A stretch of 64,000 nt of DNA from Klebsiella africana (GTDB taxonomy: Bacteria; Pseudomonadota; Gammaproteobacteria; Enterobacterales; Enterobacteriaceae): assembly GCF_020526085.1 (NCBI RefSeq), contig NZ_CP084874.1:1798001-1862000 (forward strand), given 5' to 3'. The stretch's first letter is position 1. Each line of letters starts with the position of its first letter. This document shows positions 38,269 to 46,430 of the stretch, piece after piece. Position numbers and translations under genes: made by a program. Under the pieces are notes generated by a model. It saw nothing but the letters and a program-made list of their open reading frames with translations, was not told where the DNA came from and ran no database searches.

Positions 38269-38359
38269 GCTTGTCGCTATCCCTACAGCAAATAACAATA
38301 ATTTATGCCGCGCAGAGTAGGGGATCTTGCGAGGTTCGTCAAATGAGGGTTACAACCAC

Positions 38360-38377
38360 TGTAATGAAAACTTTACG
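38360..38377 (-). promoter_or_regulatory. Candidate TyrR box
   Basis: TGTAAT-GAAAAC-TTTACG matches 10 of 12 defined bases of TGTAAA-N6-TTTACA. It lies about 92-109 bases before the tyrP start, in the tyrP-yecH divergent region. Confidence 0.6.
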
Positions 38378-38459
38378 AGTGTAGAGAGCAGAAAATCTGC
38401 GCTGGCGCAAAGCGCAGGCTGCCCGTCTGGCCTAAGCTGGCGGTTTTTCAGGAGGGGTT

Positions 38460-38699
38460 ATGTCTTCTATTCACGGTCATGAAGTGCTGCAGATGATGCT
38501 GGCGTCGGAGGAGCCCTGGACGCTCTCCTCGCTGGAGGCGGCCATCCACCGTCGCTTCGGCGCAGAGGCGCGCTTTCACACCTGTTCAGCGGAGAATTTG
38601 AGCGCTGCTGAACTGGTGGCGTTTTTAGAGAAAAAAGGGAAATTTATAGCCAAAGAGGAAGGGTTTACCACCGCAGAAAATAAGATTTGCCGCCATTAA
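38460..38699 (+). CDS. yecH: DUF2492 small protein YecH
   Basis: A 79-residue protein homologous to E. coli YecH (SIHGHEVLQMML, RFHTCSAENL, KICRH at the C-terminus). The conserved His and Cys residues suggest metal binding. It lies beside ftnA, as in E. coli, so an iron or metal role is plausible but unproved. AGGAGGGGTT precedes the ATG. Confidence 0.93.
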   Translation: MSSIHGHEVLQMMLASEEPWTLSSLEAAIHRRFGAEARFHTCSAENLSAAELVAFLEKKGKFIAKEEGFTTAENKICRH

Positions 38700-38704
38700 A
38701 AAAT

Positions 38705-38728
38705 GCCGCGACGTAAAGTCGTCGCGGC
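38705..38728. terminator. Hairpin between yecH and ftnA
   Basis: GCCGCGACG-taaa-GTCGTCGCGGC preceded by AAAAAA. On the minus strand the A-run reads as T residues, so it mainly ends ftnA. Confidence 0.75.
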
Positions 38729-38736
38729 CTGGGCGA

Positions 38737-39234
38737 TTAATTCTGCGTATCGAGGGTCGCCAGCTCTTTATCGATAAAGTACAGACCTTCGCCGCTTTTC
38801 CCGACGAGGGTCAGTTTGTCAATCACTGATTTAAATAATTTCTCTTCTTCATGCTGTTCAGCAACATACCACTGCAGGAAATTAAAGGTTGGGTAATCCT
38901 GGCTGGTCATGGCCGCGTGCGCCAGTTCATTAATTTTTCTCGTGATTAACTGCTCATGCTCATAGGTCTGGCGGAACAGCTCATCCAGTGATGCATAATC
39001 GGCAAACGGGGAGGCGATCGCGTTGATGCGCGGCAGGCTGCCGGTGTCGGTCAGGTAGTCGAACAGGCGCTGCATATGGGTCATCTCTTCCTGGGCATGG
39101 CGACGCAGGAAGGCCGCTGCGCCTTCAAAACTATGGTAACTACACCAGGCGCTCATCTGCTGATAAAGAAGAGAGGAATAAAGTTCAAGATTCATCTGTT
39201 CATTTAGTTTGTCGATCATTTCCGTTTTCAGCAT
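38737..39234 (-). CDS. ftnA: Bacterial ferritin FtnA
   Basis: A 165-residue non-haem ferritin, the E. coli length. The ferroxidase ligands are in place: Glu in NLELYSS, the Glu pair and His of AQEEMTHMQ, and later Glu/Gln in EHEQ and AEQHEEE. Twenty-four subunits store iron as ferrihydrite. A Fur-box-like stretch (TGAGAAT-g-GTTTTAA, 39376-39390) lies about 140 bases upstream. E. coli ftnA is induced by Fe-Fur through relief of H-NS. Confidence 0.95.
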   Translation of the reverse strand: MLKTEMIDKLNEQMNLELYSSLLYQQMSAWCSYHSFEGAAAFLRRHAQEEMTHMQRLFDYLTDTGSLPRINAIASPFADYASLDELFRQTYEHEQLITRKINELAHAAMTSQDYPTFNFLQWYVAEQHEEEKLFKSVIDKLTLVGKSGEGLYFIDKELATLDTQN

Positions 39235-39429
39235 TGCCGCGCTCCTGGAATTAAAAAATAGATGTTATAGGAGGTCACTATAATTTGTTATTTAATTATT
39301 TGCAAAAAGTAAATTTAAAAATGTTTTATTTAAAATGCTAATGGGAATAACACGCATTGGCAATTTAATAATAAATGAGAATGGTTTTAATTTATTATTC
39401 ATCATAGTGGAAAATGATATGACTGCCAC

Positions 39430-39505
39430 CTGGCTGTCGAGGCAGAGAGAGCGAGGCGAGGGGGGCCCCTGGGGGAGTGAACCCGGCGGCTGGGCCGGCG
39501 AAGAT
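39430..39505. repeat. GC-rich islet between ftnA and the isomerase gene
   Basis: A block with GGGGGG-CCCC-t-GGGGG (39460-39475) and GGCGGCTGGGCCGGCG lies within an otherwise AT-rich intergenic region (39235-39644). It can fold into GC hairpins and has closely spaced G-runs. It resembles a dispersed enterobacterial intergenic repeat, but there is no second copy in this window. Confidence 0.35.
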
Positions 39506-39554
39506 GGCGAAAGTGTGAAGCGCTGCGTAATTTTTAAAACAACTTTTCATAAAA

Positions 39555-39573
39555 TTTGAAAGTTTGTTTTCAA
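39555..39573 (+). promoter_or_regulatory. Candidate KdgR box upstream of the RpiB-like gene
   Basis: TTTGAAAGTTTGTTTTCAA matches about 11 of 16 defined positions of the KdgR consensus AATRAAAY-N3-RTTTYATT (from memory). It is part of a wider imperfect palindrome (39537-39571) and lies about 70 bases before the ATG. Confidence 0.45.
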
Positions 39574-39607
39574 GGTAGTAGAGTTGCAGTCAACGCCAAT
39601 GACATTC

Positions 39608-39623
39608 TGCGGGCAATCCCGCA
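39608..39623 (+). promoter_or_regulatory. Perfect inverted repeat in the leader of the RpiB-like gene
   Basis: TGCGGG-CAAT-CCCGCA stands just before the ribosome site AGGAGAG. It could be an operator or a leader hairpin that affects ribosome access. Confidence 0.4.
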
Positions 39624-39644
39624 CAGCATTCAGGAGAGTAAACC

Positions 39645-40283
39645 ATGAAGATTGCATTGATGATGGAGAACAGCCAGGCGAACAAAAACGCCATCATCCT
39701 CAACGAGCTTAACGCGGTTGCCGACGAGAAAGGATTCCCGGTCTATAACGTCGGCATGAGCGATGAGAACGATCATCATCTGACCTACATCCATCTTGGG
39801 ATCATGGCCAGTATTCTGCTGAATTCGAAAGCAGTCGACTTCGTGGTCACCGGCTGTGGTACCGGTCAGGGGGCGCTGATGTCGCTGAACATCCATCCTG
39901 GCGTGGTCTGTGGCTACTGTATCGATCCGGCGGATGCGTTCCTGTTTGCCCAGATCAACAACGGTAACGCCCTGTCGCTGCCGTTTGCCAAAGGTTTCGG
40001 CTGGGGCGCGGAGCTGAATGTACGGTTTATCTTTGAAAAAGCCTTTACCGGCCGCAATGGCGAAGGCTATCCGCCGGAGCGCAAAGAACCGCAGGTGCGC
40101 AATGCCGGGATCCTCAACCAGGTCAAAGCCGCGGTAGTAAAAGAGAACTATCTCGATACCCTGCGTGCTATCGATCCGCAACTGGTGAAAACCGCGGTAT
40201 CTGGTCCACGCTTCCAGCAGTGCTTCTTCGAAAACTGCCAGGATAAAGCGATCGAAGACTTTGTTCGCCAGATCGTCGGCTAA
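39645..40283 (+). CDS. RpiB/LacA/LacB-family sugar-phosphate isomerase
   Basis: A 212-residue protein. The N-terminal 140 residues form the RpiB fold with the active-site Cys in VVTGCGTGQGAL, followed by a C-terminal extension (from about 145) that ordinary RpiB (about 149 residues) lacks. It should interconvert an aldose and ketose phosphate. The KdgR-like box upstream and the KdgR-like boxes of two nearby sugar transporter loci suggest a role in uronate or pectin breakdown. A gene of this type was, as I recall, named spiX in KdgR-regulon studies. CAGGAGAG precedes the ATG. Confidence 0.8.
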   Translation: MKIALMMENSQANKNAIILNELNAVADEKGFPVYNVGMSDENDHHLTYIHLGIMASILLNSKAVDFVVTGCGTGQGALMSLNIHPGVVCGYCIDPADAFLFAQINNGNALSLPFAKGFGWGAELNVRFIFEKAFTGRNGEGYPPERKEPQVRNAGILNQVKAAVVKENYLDTLRAIDPQLVKTAVSGPRFQQCFFENCQDKAIEDFVRQIVG

Positions 40284-40290
40284 CCGTCAT

Positions 40291-40314
40291 CAGGGCCAGC
40301 ACCGCTGGCCCTTC
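40291..40314. terminator. Hairpin between the isomerase and the DHA2 transporter
   Basis: AGGGCCAG-caccg-CTGGCCCT between two convergent genes, with a weak T-run on the plus strand (TCCGTCATTTATTTC). Confidence 0.6.
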
Positions 40315-40320
40315 CGTCAT

Positions 40321-41742
40321 TTATTTCTTCTTCTCCGACACGCTGCTGCCCGCCGTCCTGGCCAGGTGCAGGCTGTCGATCATCCCCACCAGACAGATGA
40401 AGGCGATAAACACAAACGACAGGCGGAAGCTGATTCCCGGTAGTTCAGTAAGATGCAGCCAGTCGCCAACCTGCTCGCCCAGGCGAATGCCAATCGCCCC
40501 GAGCGTGATCCCCAGCCCTACCGCCAGCTGCGACGCGGTACTGAACAGCGTATTGGCATCACTCATCTGTGCGGCGGGGACATCCGCAAAGGCCAACGTG
40601 CTTACACCGGTAAACTGGATTGAGCGAAATACCCCGCCGAGATAAAGGATCAGCATGATGGCCCAGACCGGCGTCTGCGGCGTAAGCAGCGCGCAGGCCA
40701 GCAGCGAACAGACGTTCAACGCGCCGTTGATCAGCAGTAGCCGACGAAAGCCCAGCCAGCGAATGAGCGGCGTGGTGGCGGGTTTAATGGTTAAATTACC
40801 GACAAACACCGCCAGCACCAGCAGGCCGGAGTGAAAAGGATCCATACCGAACCCCACCTGGAACAGCAGGGGGAGCAGAAAGGGCACCGCGCTGATGGAG
40901 GCCCGGAACAACGAGCCGCCGTACATTGTCACCCGGAACGTCGGCACCTGCAGGGCGTCGAGACGAACCATAGGCGCCGCCGTCCGGCGGAAATGACGAA
41001 TGGAATATAACAGACAGCCAAAGCCAAGCGCGGCGAGAGCCAGCGTGGGCCAGATTGCTGGCTGACGATCGCCAAGCCGTTCCATCGCGGTCACCAGACT
41101 GACCATCGCCACCGAGGTAGTGATAAATCCGGTGAGATCGAAGGAGCGCCGTTCCGTTTCGCGAATATCAGGAATAATGCGCAACGAAAGGATGATGGCT
41201 GCAAGGCCCAGCGGGACATTGATAAAGAAGATCCAGTGCCAGCTGGCGTAGCGGGTTATAAAGCCGCCCAAAGGCGGGCCGATAATGGGAGCAACCAGCG
41301 CCGGCCAGGTCAGGGTGGCAATGGCCTTGATCAGCAGGTGTTTCGGCGTGGTTCGCAGTACCGCCAGGCGACCAACGGGTACCATCAGCGCACCGCCGAC
41401 GCCCTGAAGGATACGCATGGCGACAAAGGTATTCACCTCGGTGGAAAGGCCGCAAAAAACCGAGGCCAGGGTAAAGATCCCCAGGGCGAGGGTGAAAATA
41501 GCGCGGGCGCCAAAGCGATCGGCGATCCAGCCGCTGGCCGGGATCAGGACCGCGAGGGTGATCAAGTAGGCGCTAATGCCGATATTCAGCTCTACCGCGC
41601 TGACGCCAAAATCCCTCGCCATATCGGGCAGGGCGGTGGCGATCACCGTTCCGTCGAGAAACTCCATAAAAAAAGCACCGGCCACCAGCAGCGCCGGCGC
41701 TGAAAAAGTGCGTTCGTCTCTGGAAGAAATCGCCGTATTCAT
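40321..41742 (-). CDS. DHA2-family MFS drug:H+ antiporter
   Basis: A 473-residue transporter with 14 predicted membrane segments, similar in plan to MdtD/EmrB. The N-terminal motif FFMEFLDGTVIATALPDMA, the loop motif GWIADRFGARAIF, and the antiporter motif C region GGALMVPVGR and GPPLGGFI are clear. No membrane-fusion protein or regulator is adjacent. The substrate is unknown; drug or metabolite efflux is the family role. The ATG at 41742 has a modest ribosome site. Confidence 0.85.
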   Translation of the reverse strand: MNTAISSRDERTFSAPALLVAGAFFMEFLDGTVIATALPDMARDFGVSAVELNIGISAYLITLAVLIPASGWIADRFGARAIFTLALGIFTLASVFCGLSTEVNTFVAMRILQGVGGALMVPVGRLAVLRTTPKHLLIKAIATLTWPALVAPIIGPPLGGFITRYASWHWIFFINVPLGLAAIILSLRIIPDIRETERRSFDLTGFITTSVAMVSLVTAMERLGDRQPAIWPTLALAALGFGCLLYSIRHFRRTAAPMVRLDALQVPTFRVTMYGGSLFRASISAVPFLLPLLFQVGFGMDPFHSGLLVLAVFVGNLTIKPATTPLIRWLGFRRLLLINGALNVCSLLACALLTPQTPVWAIMLILYLGGVFRSIQFTGVSTLAFADVPAAQMSDANTLFSTASQLAVGLGITLGAIGIRLGEQVGDWLHLTELPGISFRLSFVFIAFICLVGMIDSLHLARTAGSSVSEKKK

Positions 41743-41815
41743 GTTGTCACTGCCATCAAGAGTCTGATCCTGTGCAAAGCGGCAGGAGAAGGTCCGCCAG
41801 CCAGTAGGGTAGATA

Positions 41816-41842
41816 AAAAAACCTGCGACGGCAGGTTTTTTT
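41816..41842. terminator. Intrinsic hairpin between the DHA2 gene and yecJ
   Basis: AAAAAACCTGC-gac-GGCAGGTTTTTTT. It lies upstream of both divergent coding starts, so it either insulates the two promoters or ends antisense transcripts. Confidence 0.6.
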
Positions 41843-41892
41843 ATCTGTGAAGATTTAGGGTACTATTACGCTCCTGAAAAAAGGAGTAATTA

Positions 41893-42144
41893 ATGTCTCA
41901 ACATCTTACCGAACACGACGAGCTGGTTTCCGATGTGGTTGCCTGCCAGCTGGTTATCAAACAGATCCTCGATGTCATTGACGTCATTGCGCCCGTGGAA
42001 GTGCGTGAAAAAATGACCACTCAGCTGAAAGCTATCGACTTCGCCAGCCATCCGGCCTCTGCCGATCCGGTGACCCTTCGTGCGGTGCAAAAAGCGATCG
42101 CGTTGATTGAGCTGAAGTTTACCCCGCAAGAAGAAACGCATTAA
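41893..42144 (+). CDS. yecJ: DUF2766 protein YecJ
   Basis: An 83-residue cytoplasmic protein, near identical to E. coli YecJ ([34 protein letters not shown]). All-helical, function unknown. AAAAAAGGAGTAATTA precedes the ATG. It marks the conserved ftnA-ftnB interval; the flanking transporters are insertions relative to E. coli. Confidence 0.92.
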   Translation: MSQHLTEHDELVSDVVACQLVIKQILDVIDVIAPVEVREKMTTQLKAIDFASHPASADPVTLRAVQKAIALIELKFTPQEETH

Positions 42145-42149
42145 TAACA

Positions 42150-42173
42150 GGCCTCGCCGGTCACCGGCGGGGC
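42150..42173. terminator. Terminator between yecJ and the GPH transporter
   Basis: GGCCTCGCCGG-tca-CCGGCGGGGCC followed by TCCTTCTTT, between convergent genes. Confidence 0.7.
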
Positions 42174-42181
42174 CTCCTTCT

Positions 42182-43744
42182 TTAATGGGAAACGACGGTC
42201 TGCGCGGGCGCAGGGGCAGCATCTTTGAACAACTTGCTGTTTCCCCAACACTCTTCGTAGCGATGACCGACCAGATCCTCCACAATAACCCGCACATCCG
42301 GCGCGATATCGCTGATTTTGCCGCCCGCTTTGATCCGCGCGACTTCCTGCAACACCACCAGATGAGTTTTACGATCCAGCTTCATCTGCTTGCTGAAGAC
42401 GATGGCCGCCAGGGCTAATGCGATCACCCCGACGCAGAATACCACCGCGATAGCGGTCACCGCGCTTTCCGGCTGGCTGTGCGCTTTTGACTGGAAACCG
42501 TAGAAGCTCAGGATCGCCCCCATCGAAAACACCACAATCGAGCGCAGAATTTTTCCTGAGAAGGTCATCGCGCCGGCATAGATCCCTTCCCGGCGGCGTC
42601 CGGTGTAGATTTCATCGACATCGGCCAGGAAGGTATAAACGGTCCACGGTATATAGTAAACCCCGCCTGTACCCAGGCCGAACAGTACGGTGATACCGAA
42701 CATCAGCACCGTTGCCAGACCTGACGGCAGATGGAAAAACCACAACGAGGTGTACAGCAGAACCGCGAAAATCACGATCCCCAGCGCCAGAATATAGGGT
42801 TTACTGAAGCCCTTTTTTACGCACAGGCCGATAAACAGCGCTGTAGAGATTAGTTGCAGAATCGAGTTCAGGCTGTTCAACCCAGCGACCATCGCCGGAT
42901 CGTGCTGCAGAACGAAGATCACGAAATAGGTAAAAATGGAGGCAAACAGCCATTCCGCGCCAAACCCGCACAGGTACATACCAAGATGTTTGCGGAATAC
43001 GCGCAGATAAAATGTGGAACGCATATCTTTGGCCAGCGACAGCAGGGTGCTGAGCAGTCCTTTCTTCGCGCTGGTATCCACTTCTTCCTCGCGCTCCCGC
43101 TCCCAACTGCATAGCCACAGACAGGAAATGGCGATGATCAGAATGGCGCCGTAGGTTAGCCCGGTGAGGAAGAAGGGGGTCGCAGAATCTTTGCCATACA
43201 GCAGAATGAACTGGCCGGGAATAAACGCTGCGAGGAAGTTGGCCAGCTTGCCAAAGATAGCTTTATAGCCGGTAAGCTTTGAGCGCAGCGAGAAATCATC
43301 GGTCATCTCTGTCGCCAGCGTTTCATAGGGCACCATGATAGAGGTGTAGATGATCTCAAACACCACATAGGTACACAGGTAATACCAGAAACTCAGGCCC
43401 TCGACCCACAGCAGTGGGTAGAACATCATCAGTGGAATACCGATCAGCAGAAAGAAACGCCGGCGGCCAAAGCGCTTGCCTAAGCGCGTTTTGCCAAAAT
43501 TATCCGTCAGGTAGCCCATCAGCGGGTTGCTGATAGCGTCAATGATGCTGGCGACGGAGAAGATAAATGAGGCCTCGATCAGCGTCAGGCCGCAGAAGGT
43601 TGTATAAAAATAGAGTAACCACGCGCCGCTAATCGCCAGTGCGCCGCTTCCCAATAGGTTACCGCCGCCGTAGGCTAACTGATGGCGTAACAAAATCGGT
43701 CTTCCCTGCAGCCGTTCAGAGGCTGAAGCCGTGTATCGAGCCAT
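42182..43744 (-). CDS. GPH-family sugar:cation symporter (TogT/RhiT-like)
   Basis: A 520-residue glycoside-pentoside-hexuronide symporter with about 12 membrane segments. It shares long blocks with the transporter at 52094 (WLLYFYTTFCGLTLIEASFI; GYLTDNFGKTRLGKRFGRR), so the two are paralogues. A hydrophilic C-terminal tail of about 60 residues (HRYEECWGN) is shared too. The relationship to pectin-oligomer transporters and the KdgR-like box 25 bases upstream suggest uptake of oligogalacturonide or related uronides. No hydrolase is adjacent, so its substrate would be handled elsewhere. Confidence 0.8.
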   Translation of the reverse strand: MARYTASASERLQGRPILLRHQLAYGGGNLLGSGALAISGAWLLYFYTTFCGLTLIEASFIFSVASIIDAISNPLMGYLTDNFGKTRLGKRFGRRRFFLLIGIPLMMFYPLLWVEGLSFWYYLCTYVVFEIIYTSIMVPYETLATEMTDDFSLRSKLTGYKAIFGKLANFLAAFIPGQFILLYGKDSATPFFLTGLTYGAILIIAISCLWLCSWEREREEEVDTSAKKGLLSTLLSLAKDMRSTFYLRVFRKHLGMYLCGFGAEWLFASIFTYFVIFVLQHDPAMVAGLNSLNSILQLISTALFIGLCVKKGFSKPYILALGIVIFAVLLYTSLWFFHLPSGLATVLMFGITVLFGLGTGGVYYIPWTVYTFLADVDEIYTGRRREGIYAGAMTFSGKILRSIVVFSMGAILSFYGFQSKAHSQPESAVTAIAVVFCVGVIALALAAIVFSKQMKLDRKTHLVVLQEVARIKAGGKISDIAPDVRVIVEDLVGHRYEECWGNSKLFKDAAPAPAQTVVSH

Positions 43745-43768
43745 AAAATAAACCCCGTGTTTTAAATT

Positions 43769-43787
43769 TTTGAAACGCTGTTTTTAT
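43769..43787 (-). promoter_or_regulatory. Candidate KdgR box of the GPH transporter
   Basis: TTTGAAACGCTGTTTTTAT: the core TGAAAC-N3-GTTTT fits AATRAAAY-N3-RTTTYATT at 12 of 16 positions. It is 25 bases from the start codon, where a bound repressor would block transcription or elongation. Confidence 0.55.
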
Positions 43788-43985
43788 ATTTCTTTATGGT
43801 TCGTGAAAAAGTGACCCGGCTCACTAATCCCCCCTATGGGGTCACGGTGATGAGGGAATGGGATCGAGTTAAAACTTTTTTATTCTTGAAAGGAATAATC
43901 GGCTAGGAAAAATAGACGTAATGGATTAATAAACAGGGCGGGGCAGCGTGGACACGCTTCCCCTGACAGAACGATAAATGCTTTA

Positions 43986-44495
43986 CTAATGCGGCTTCTG
44001 CACTTCTCCGACGAATGCCATCAGACGACGGTCGGTCTGCTCCATCCCGAGCCCGGCTTTATCGGCATTACGAATTTCCTCAAGCACGCTTTGCAACAGC
44101 AGGCCATCCTGCTGTTGCTCTTCCGCCAGCAGCGTGAGAAACCGCCAGGTGCTATCGTCGCTTTGCGCTTTGGCTTCCTGAGCGAGACCGCTCAGCATAC
44201 TGCTGCGCTGCCGGTAATCGCTTAGGGTCTGGGTAAAGAGATCTTCAAGCGAGCTACATTCGGGGCGACAGGATTGGTCGGGATTGACGATCGGCCAGCT
44301 GCCAGCTTTTTTCAGATAGTCAAAGACGCGCATGGTGAGGGTGATGCTGCTTTGCGCGCGGGTGCGCAGAAACGTCGCGGCGCCGTCGAAATGATGTCGG
44401 GCGCACCACTCGCTTAAGTTCAGATAAACGTTAGAGGCGTGGAACTCAAGATTCATTTGGGTGTTTAGCTTTTGTGCCATTCCTGGAACTGCCAT
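43986..44495 (-). CDS. ftnB: Ferritin-like protein FtnB
   Basis: A 169-residue paralogue of FtnA, homologous to E. coli FtnB. The first Glu is kept (NLEFHAS), but the Glu-x-x-His of the ferroxidase centre (EEMTHM in FtnA) reads SSITLT, so the di-iron site is incomplete. E. coli and Salmonella FtnB are likewise unusual; Salmonella FtnB has been linked to iron-sulfur repair. The ATG at 44495 gives the conserved MAVPGM start. A longer reading to 44651 is unsupported. Confidence 0.9.
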   Translation of the reverse strand: MAVPGMAQKLNTQMNLEFHASNVYLNLSEWCARHHFDGAATFLRTRAQSSITLTMRVFDYLKKAGSWPIVNPDQSCRPECSSLEDLFTQTLSDYRQRSSMLSGLAQEAKAQSDDSTWRFLTLLAEEQQQDGLLLQSVLEEIRNADKAGLGMEQTDRRLMAFVGEVQKPH

Positions 44496-45386
44496 AAAAA
44501 TATCCTTATTAACCGGGAAGGGGTTACTGGTGCGCGTCAGCGGATCCTGCGGATAACCACAAGATAAAATAGTGACACGCTGCACTGTTGCAGAATAATA
44601 AAACTCTACACATTCCGTATGAGTCGGGTATTTTTTTCCATTTACCGACAATTTAAGAATACTCGCTCAACTGAATTAAGAAAACTCTCAATCGCGGCAA
44701 TTTACGTTTTGTTACACCATTATTTGTGGAAACTGTCCAGGCTGAGATTGTGCGCCGTTGGCAGGGGCGAGCTGGTTTCAGATTGGTTATAAGATATAAG
44801 TATTTGACTACGAGATTCGTCGTAGAAGAGAACGGAATACGTTATTTAATTAGTAATGTTTCAGGCTGATGATCATTATTTTTATTTTTTGTTGCAGGTA
44901 TTTTTATGAAGAGGAATATATTTTTTCAATTCGGAATAAATTACGTCAAAGATCCGTTTTTTCGCGATATTAAGCGGCCTTTGCCGCTCAGCGGTGCGAG
45001 GTGGTTTTTCACTTAAGAGGCGCATAGTCGATCGCACTTCACAATGCCGTCTACCGGCGTTAATAACAACGATTTAACCCTTTGTTAAACACCTTCTGAC
45101 ATCGCAAGGATAAGTCTGCTGATGGTATAGATAATCCTGCTATTTCCAGGTTAAATTGTATGACAATTATGTCTTTTTTTATGTCATTTTTTGCTAAATC
45201 TATGTACGCAATTACTGTAATTCCGCGATGTGATGATGCTCTCGTATGGAGAATTAATTTCCGGGTATTACTACTCTAACAACGGTAGTAGGGTATGCGA
45301 TTTTTCTAATACCTTGTTTTGATGTCGATAAAATTGTTAATTCCGATTTTTCCCTACATGAAAGCGAAATAAAGCTGGAGTTTACC
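44496..45386. other. ftnB-araF intergenic region with the araFGH control region
   Basis: Nearly 0.9 kb, mostly AT-rich. Near araF, TATGGAGAATTAATTTC at 45245-45261 keeps the TATGGA core of an AraC half-site, and TGTGA at about 45231 could be half a CRP site. Both are weak calls. A small ORF at 44906-45016 is listed separately. Nothing else is supported. Confidence 0.4.
44906..45016 (+). CDS. Possible 36-residue basic small protein
   Basis: The ORF begins MKRNIFFQFGINYVKD and ends ARWFFT. The ATG lies 7 bases after CAGG. It is rich in Phe, Arg and Lys, with amphipathic character. E. coli encodes the small amphipathic protein AzuC in the ftnB neighbourhood, but the position differs and likeness is slight. 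It could be a chance ORF in AT-rich DNA. Confidence 0.25.
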   Translation: MKRNIFFQFGINYVKDPFFRDIKRPLPLSGARWFFT

Positions 45387-46367
45387 ATGCACAAATTTAC
45401 TAAAGCGCTGGCGGCGATTGGTCTCGCTGCGGTTATGTCACAATCAGCTATGGCGGAAAATCTTAAACTGGGTTTTCTGGTGAAACAGCCGGAAGAGCCA
45501 TGGTTTCAGACTGAGTGGAAATTTGCTGATAAAGCAGGAAAAGATTTAGGCTTTGACGTTATTAAAATTGCGGTCCCGGATGGGGAGAAAACCCTCAACG
45601 CGATTGACAGCCTGGCGGCCAGCGGCGCGAAGGGCTTTGTCATCTGTACTCCCGACCCTAAGCTCGGCTCGGCGATTGTCGCCAAAGCGCGTGGCTATGA
45701 TATGAAGGTGATTACCGTCGATGACCAGTTCGTCAATGCGAAAGGCAAACCGATGGAGAGCGTACCGCTGGTGATGATGGCGGCCAGCGAAATCGGCGCC
45801 CGTCAGGGTCAAGAACTCTATAAAGAGATGAAAAAACGCGGCTGGGATGTCAAGGATACCGCCGTGATGGCCATCACCGCTGATGAGCTGGACACCGCTC
45901 GCCGTCGCACCACCGGTTCTATTGATGCCCTCAAGGCGGCAGGCTTCCCGGACGCGCAAATCTACCGCGTGCCGACTAAATCTAACGATATCCCCGGGGC
46001 GTTCGACGCCGGTAACTCCATGCTGGTCCAGCACCCGCAGGTTAAACACTGGCTGATCGTTGGGATGAACGACAACACCGTACTCGGCGGCGTGCGAGCC
46101 ACCGAAGGCCAGGGCTTTAAAGCGCCGGATGTGATTGGCATCGGCATCAACGGCGTGGATGCCGTCAACGAACTGTCGAAAGCGCAGCCGACCGGATTCT
46201 ATGGCTCCCTGCTGCCAAGCCCGGATATTCATGGCTATAAAACCAGTGAAATGCTTTACAACTGGGTCACCAAGGGCGTTGAGCCGCCGAAGTTCACGGC
46301 GGTGACCGATGTGGTGCTGATTACCCGCGATAACTTCAAAGAAGAGCTGGCGAAAAAAGGGTTGTAA
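45387..46367 (+). CDS. araF: L-arabinose-binding periplasmic protein AraF
   Basis: A 326-residue solute-binding protein, close to E. coli AraF (329). Signal peptide MHKFTKALAAIGLAAVMSQSAMA, mature ENLKLGFLVKQPEEPWFQTE. It binds L-arabinose with high affinity and feeds AraGH. AGCTGGAGTTTACC precedes the ATG. Expression in E. coli needs AraC-arabinose and CRP-cAMP. Confidence 0.96.
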   Translation: MHKFTKALAAIGLAAVMSQSAMAENLKLGFLVKQPEEPWFQTEWKFADKAGKDLGFDVIKIAVPDGEKTLNAIDSLAASGAKGFVICTPDPKLGSAIVAKARGYDMKVITVDDQFVNAKGKPMESVPLVMMAASEIGARQGQELYKEMKKRGWDVKDTAVMAITADELDTARRRTTGSIDALKAAGFPDAQIYRVPTKSNDIPGAFDAGNSMLVQHPQVKHWLIVGMNDNTVLGGVRATEGQGFKAPDVIGIGINGVDAVNELSKAQPTGFYGSLLPSPDIHGYKTSEMLYNWVTKGVEPPKFTAVTDVVLITRDNFKEELAKKGL

Positions 46368-46384
46368 CAGCCTTGTTGAACTGG

Positions 46385-46405
46385 CCCCCGCCGTCGCGGT
46401 GGGGG
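46385..46405 (+). terminator. Intercistronic hairpin between araF and araG
   Basis: CCCCCGCC-gtcgc-GGTGGGGG has no T-run. It probably protects the araF message from 3' decay, giving more binding protein than transporter. Confidence 0.6.
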
Positions 46406-46430
46406 CTGAGTGCAGAAGAGTGGAGTCGTT

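Noticed and set aside
39335..39559. 74-codon open frame upstream of the RpiB-like gene
   Set aside because: No ribosome site, mixed AT-rich and GC-rich halves, and it crosses the GC-rich islet. Its end comes close to the KdgR-like box. More likely intergenic sequence.
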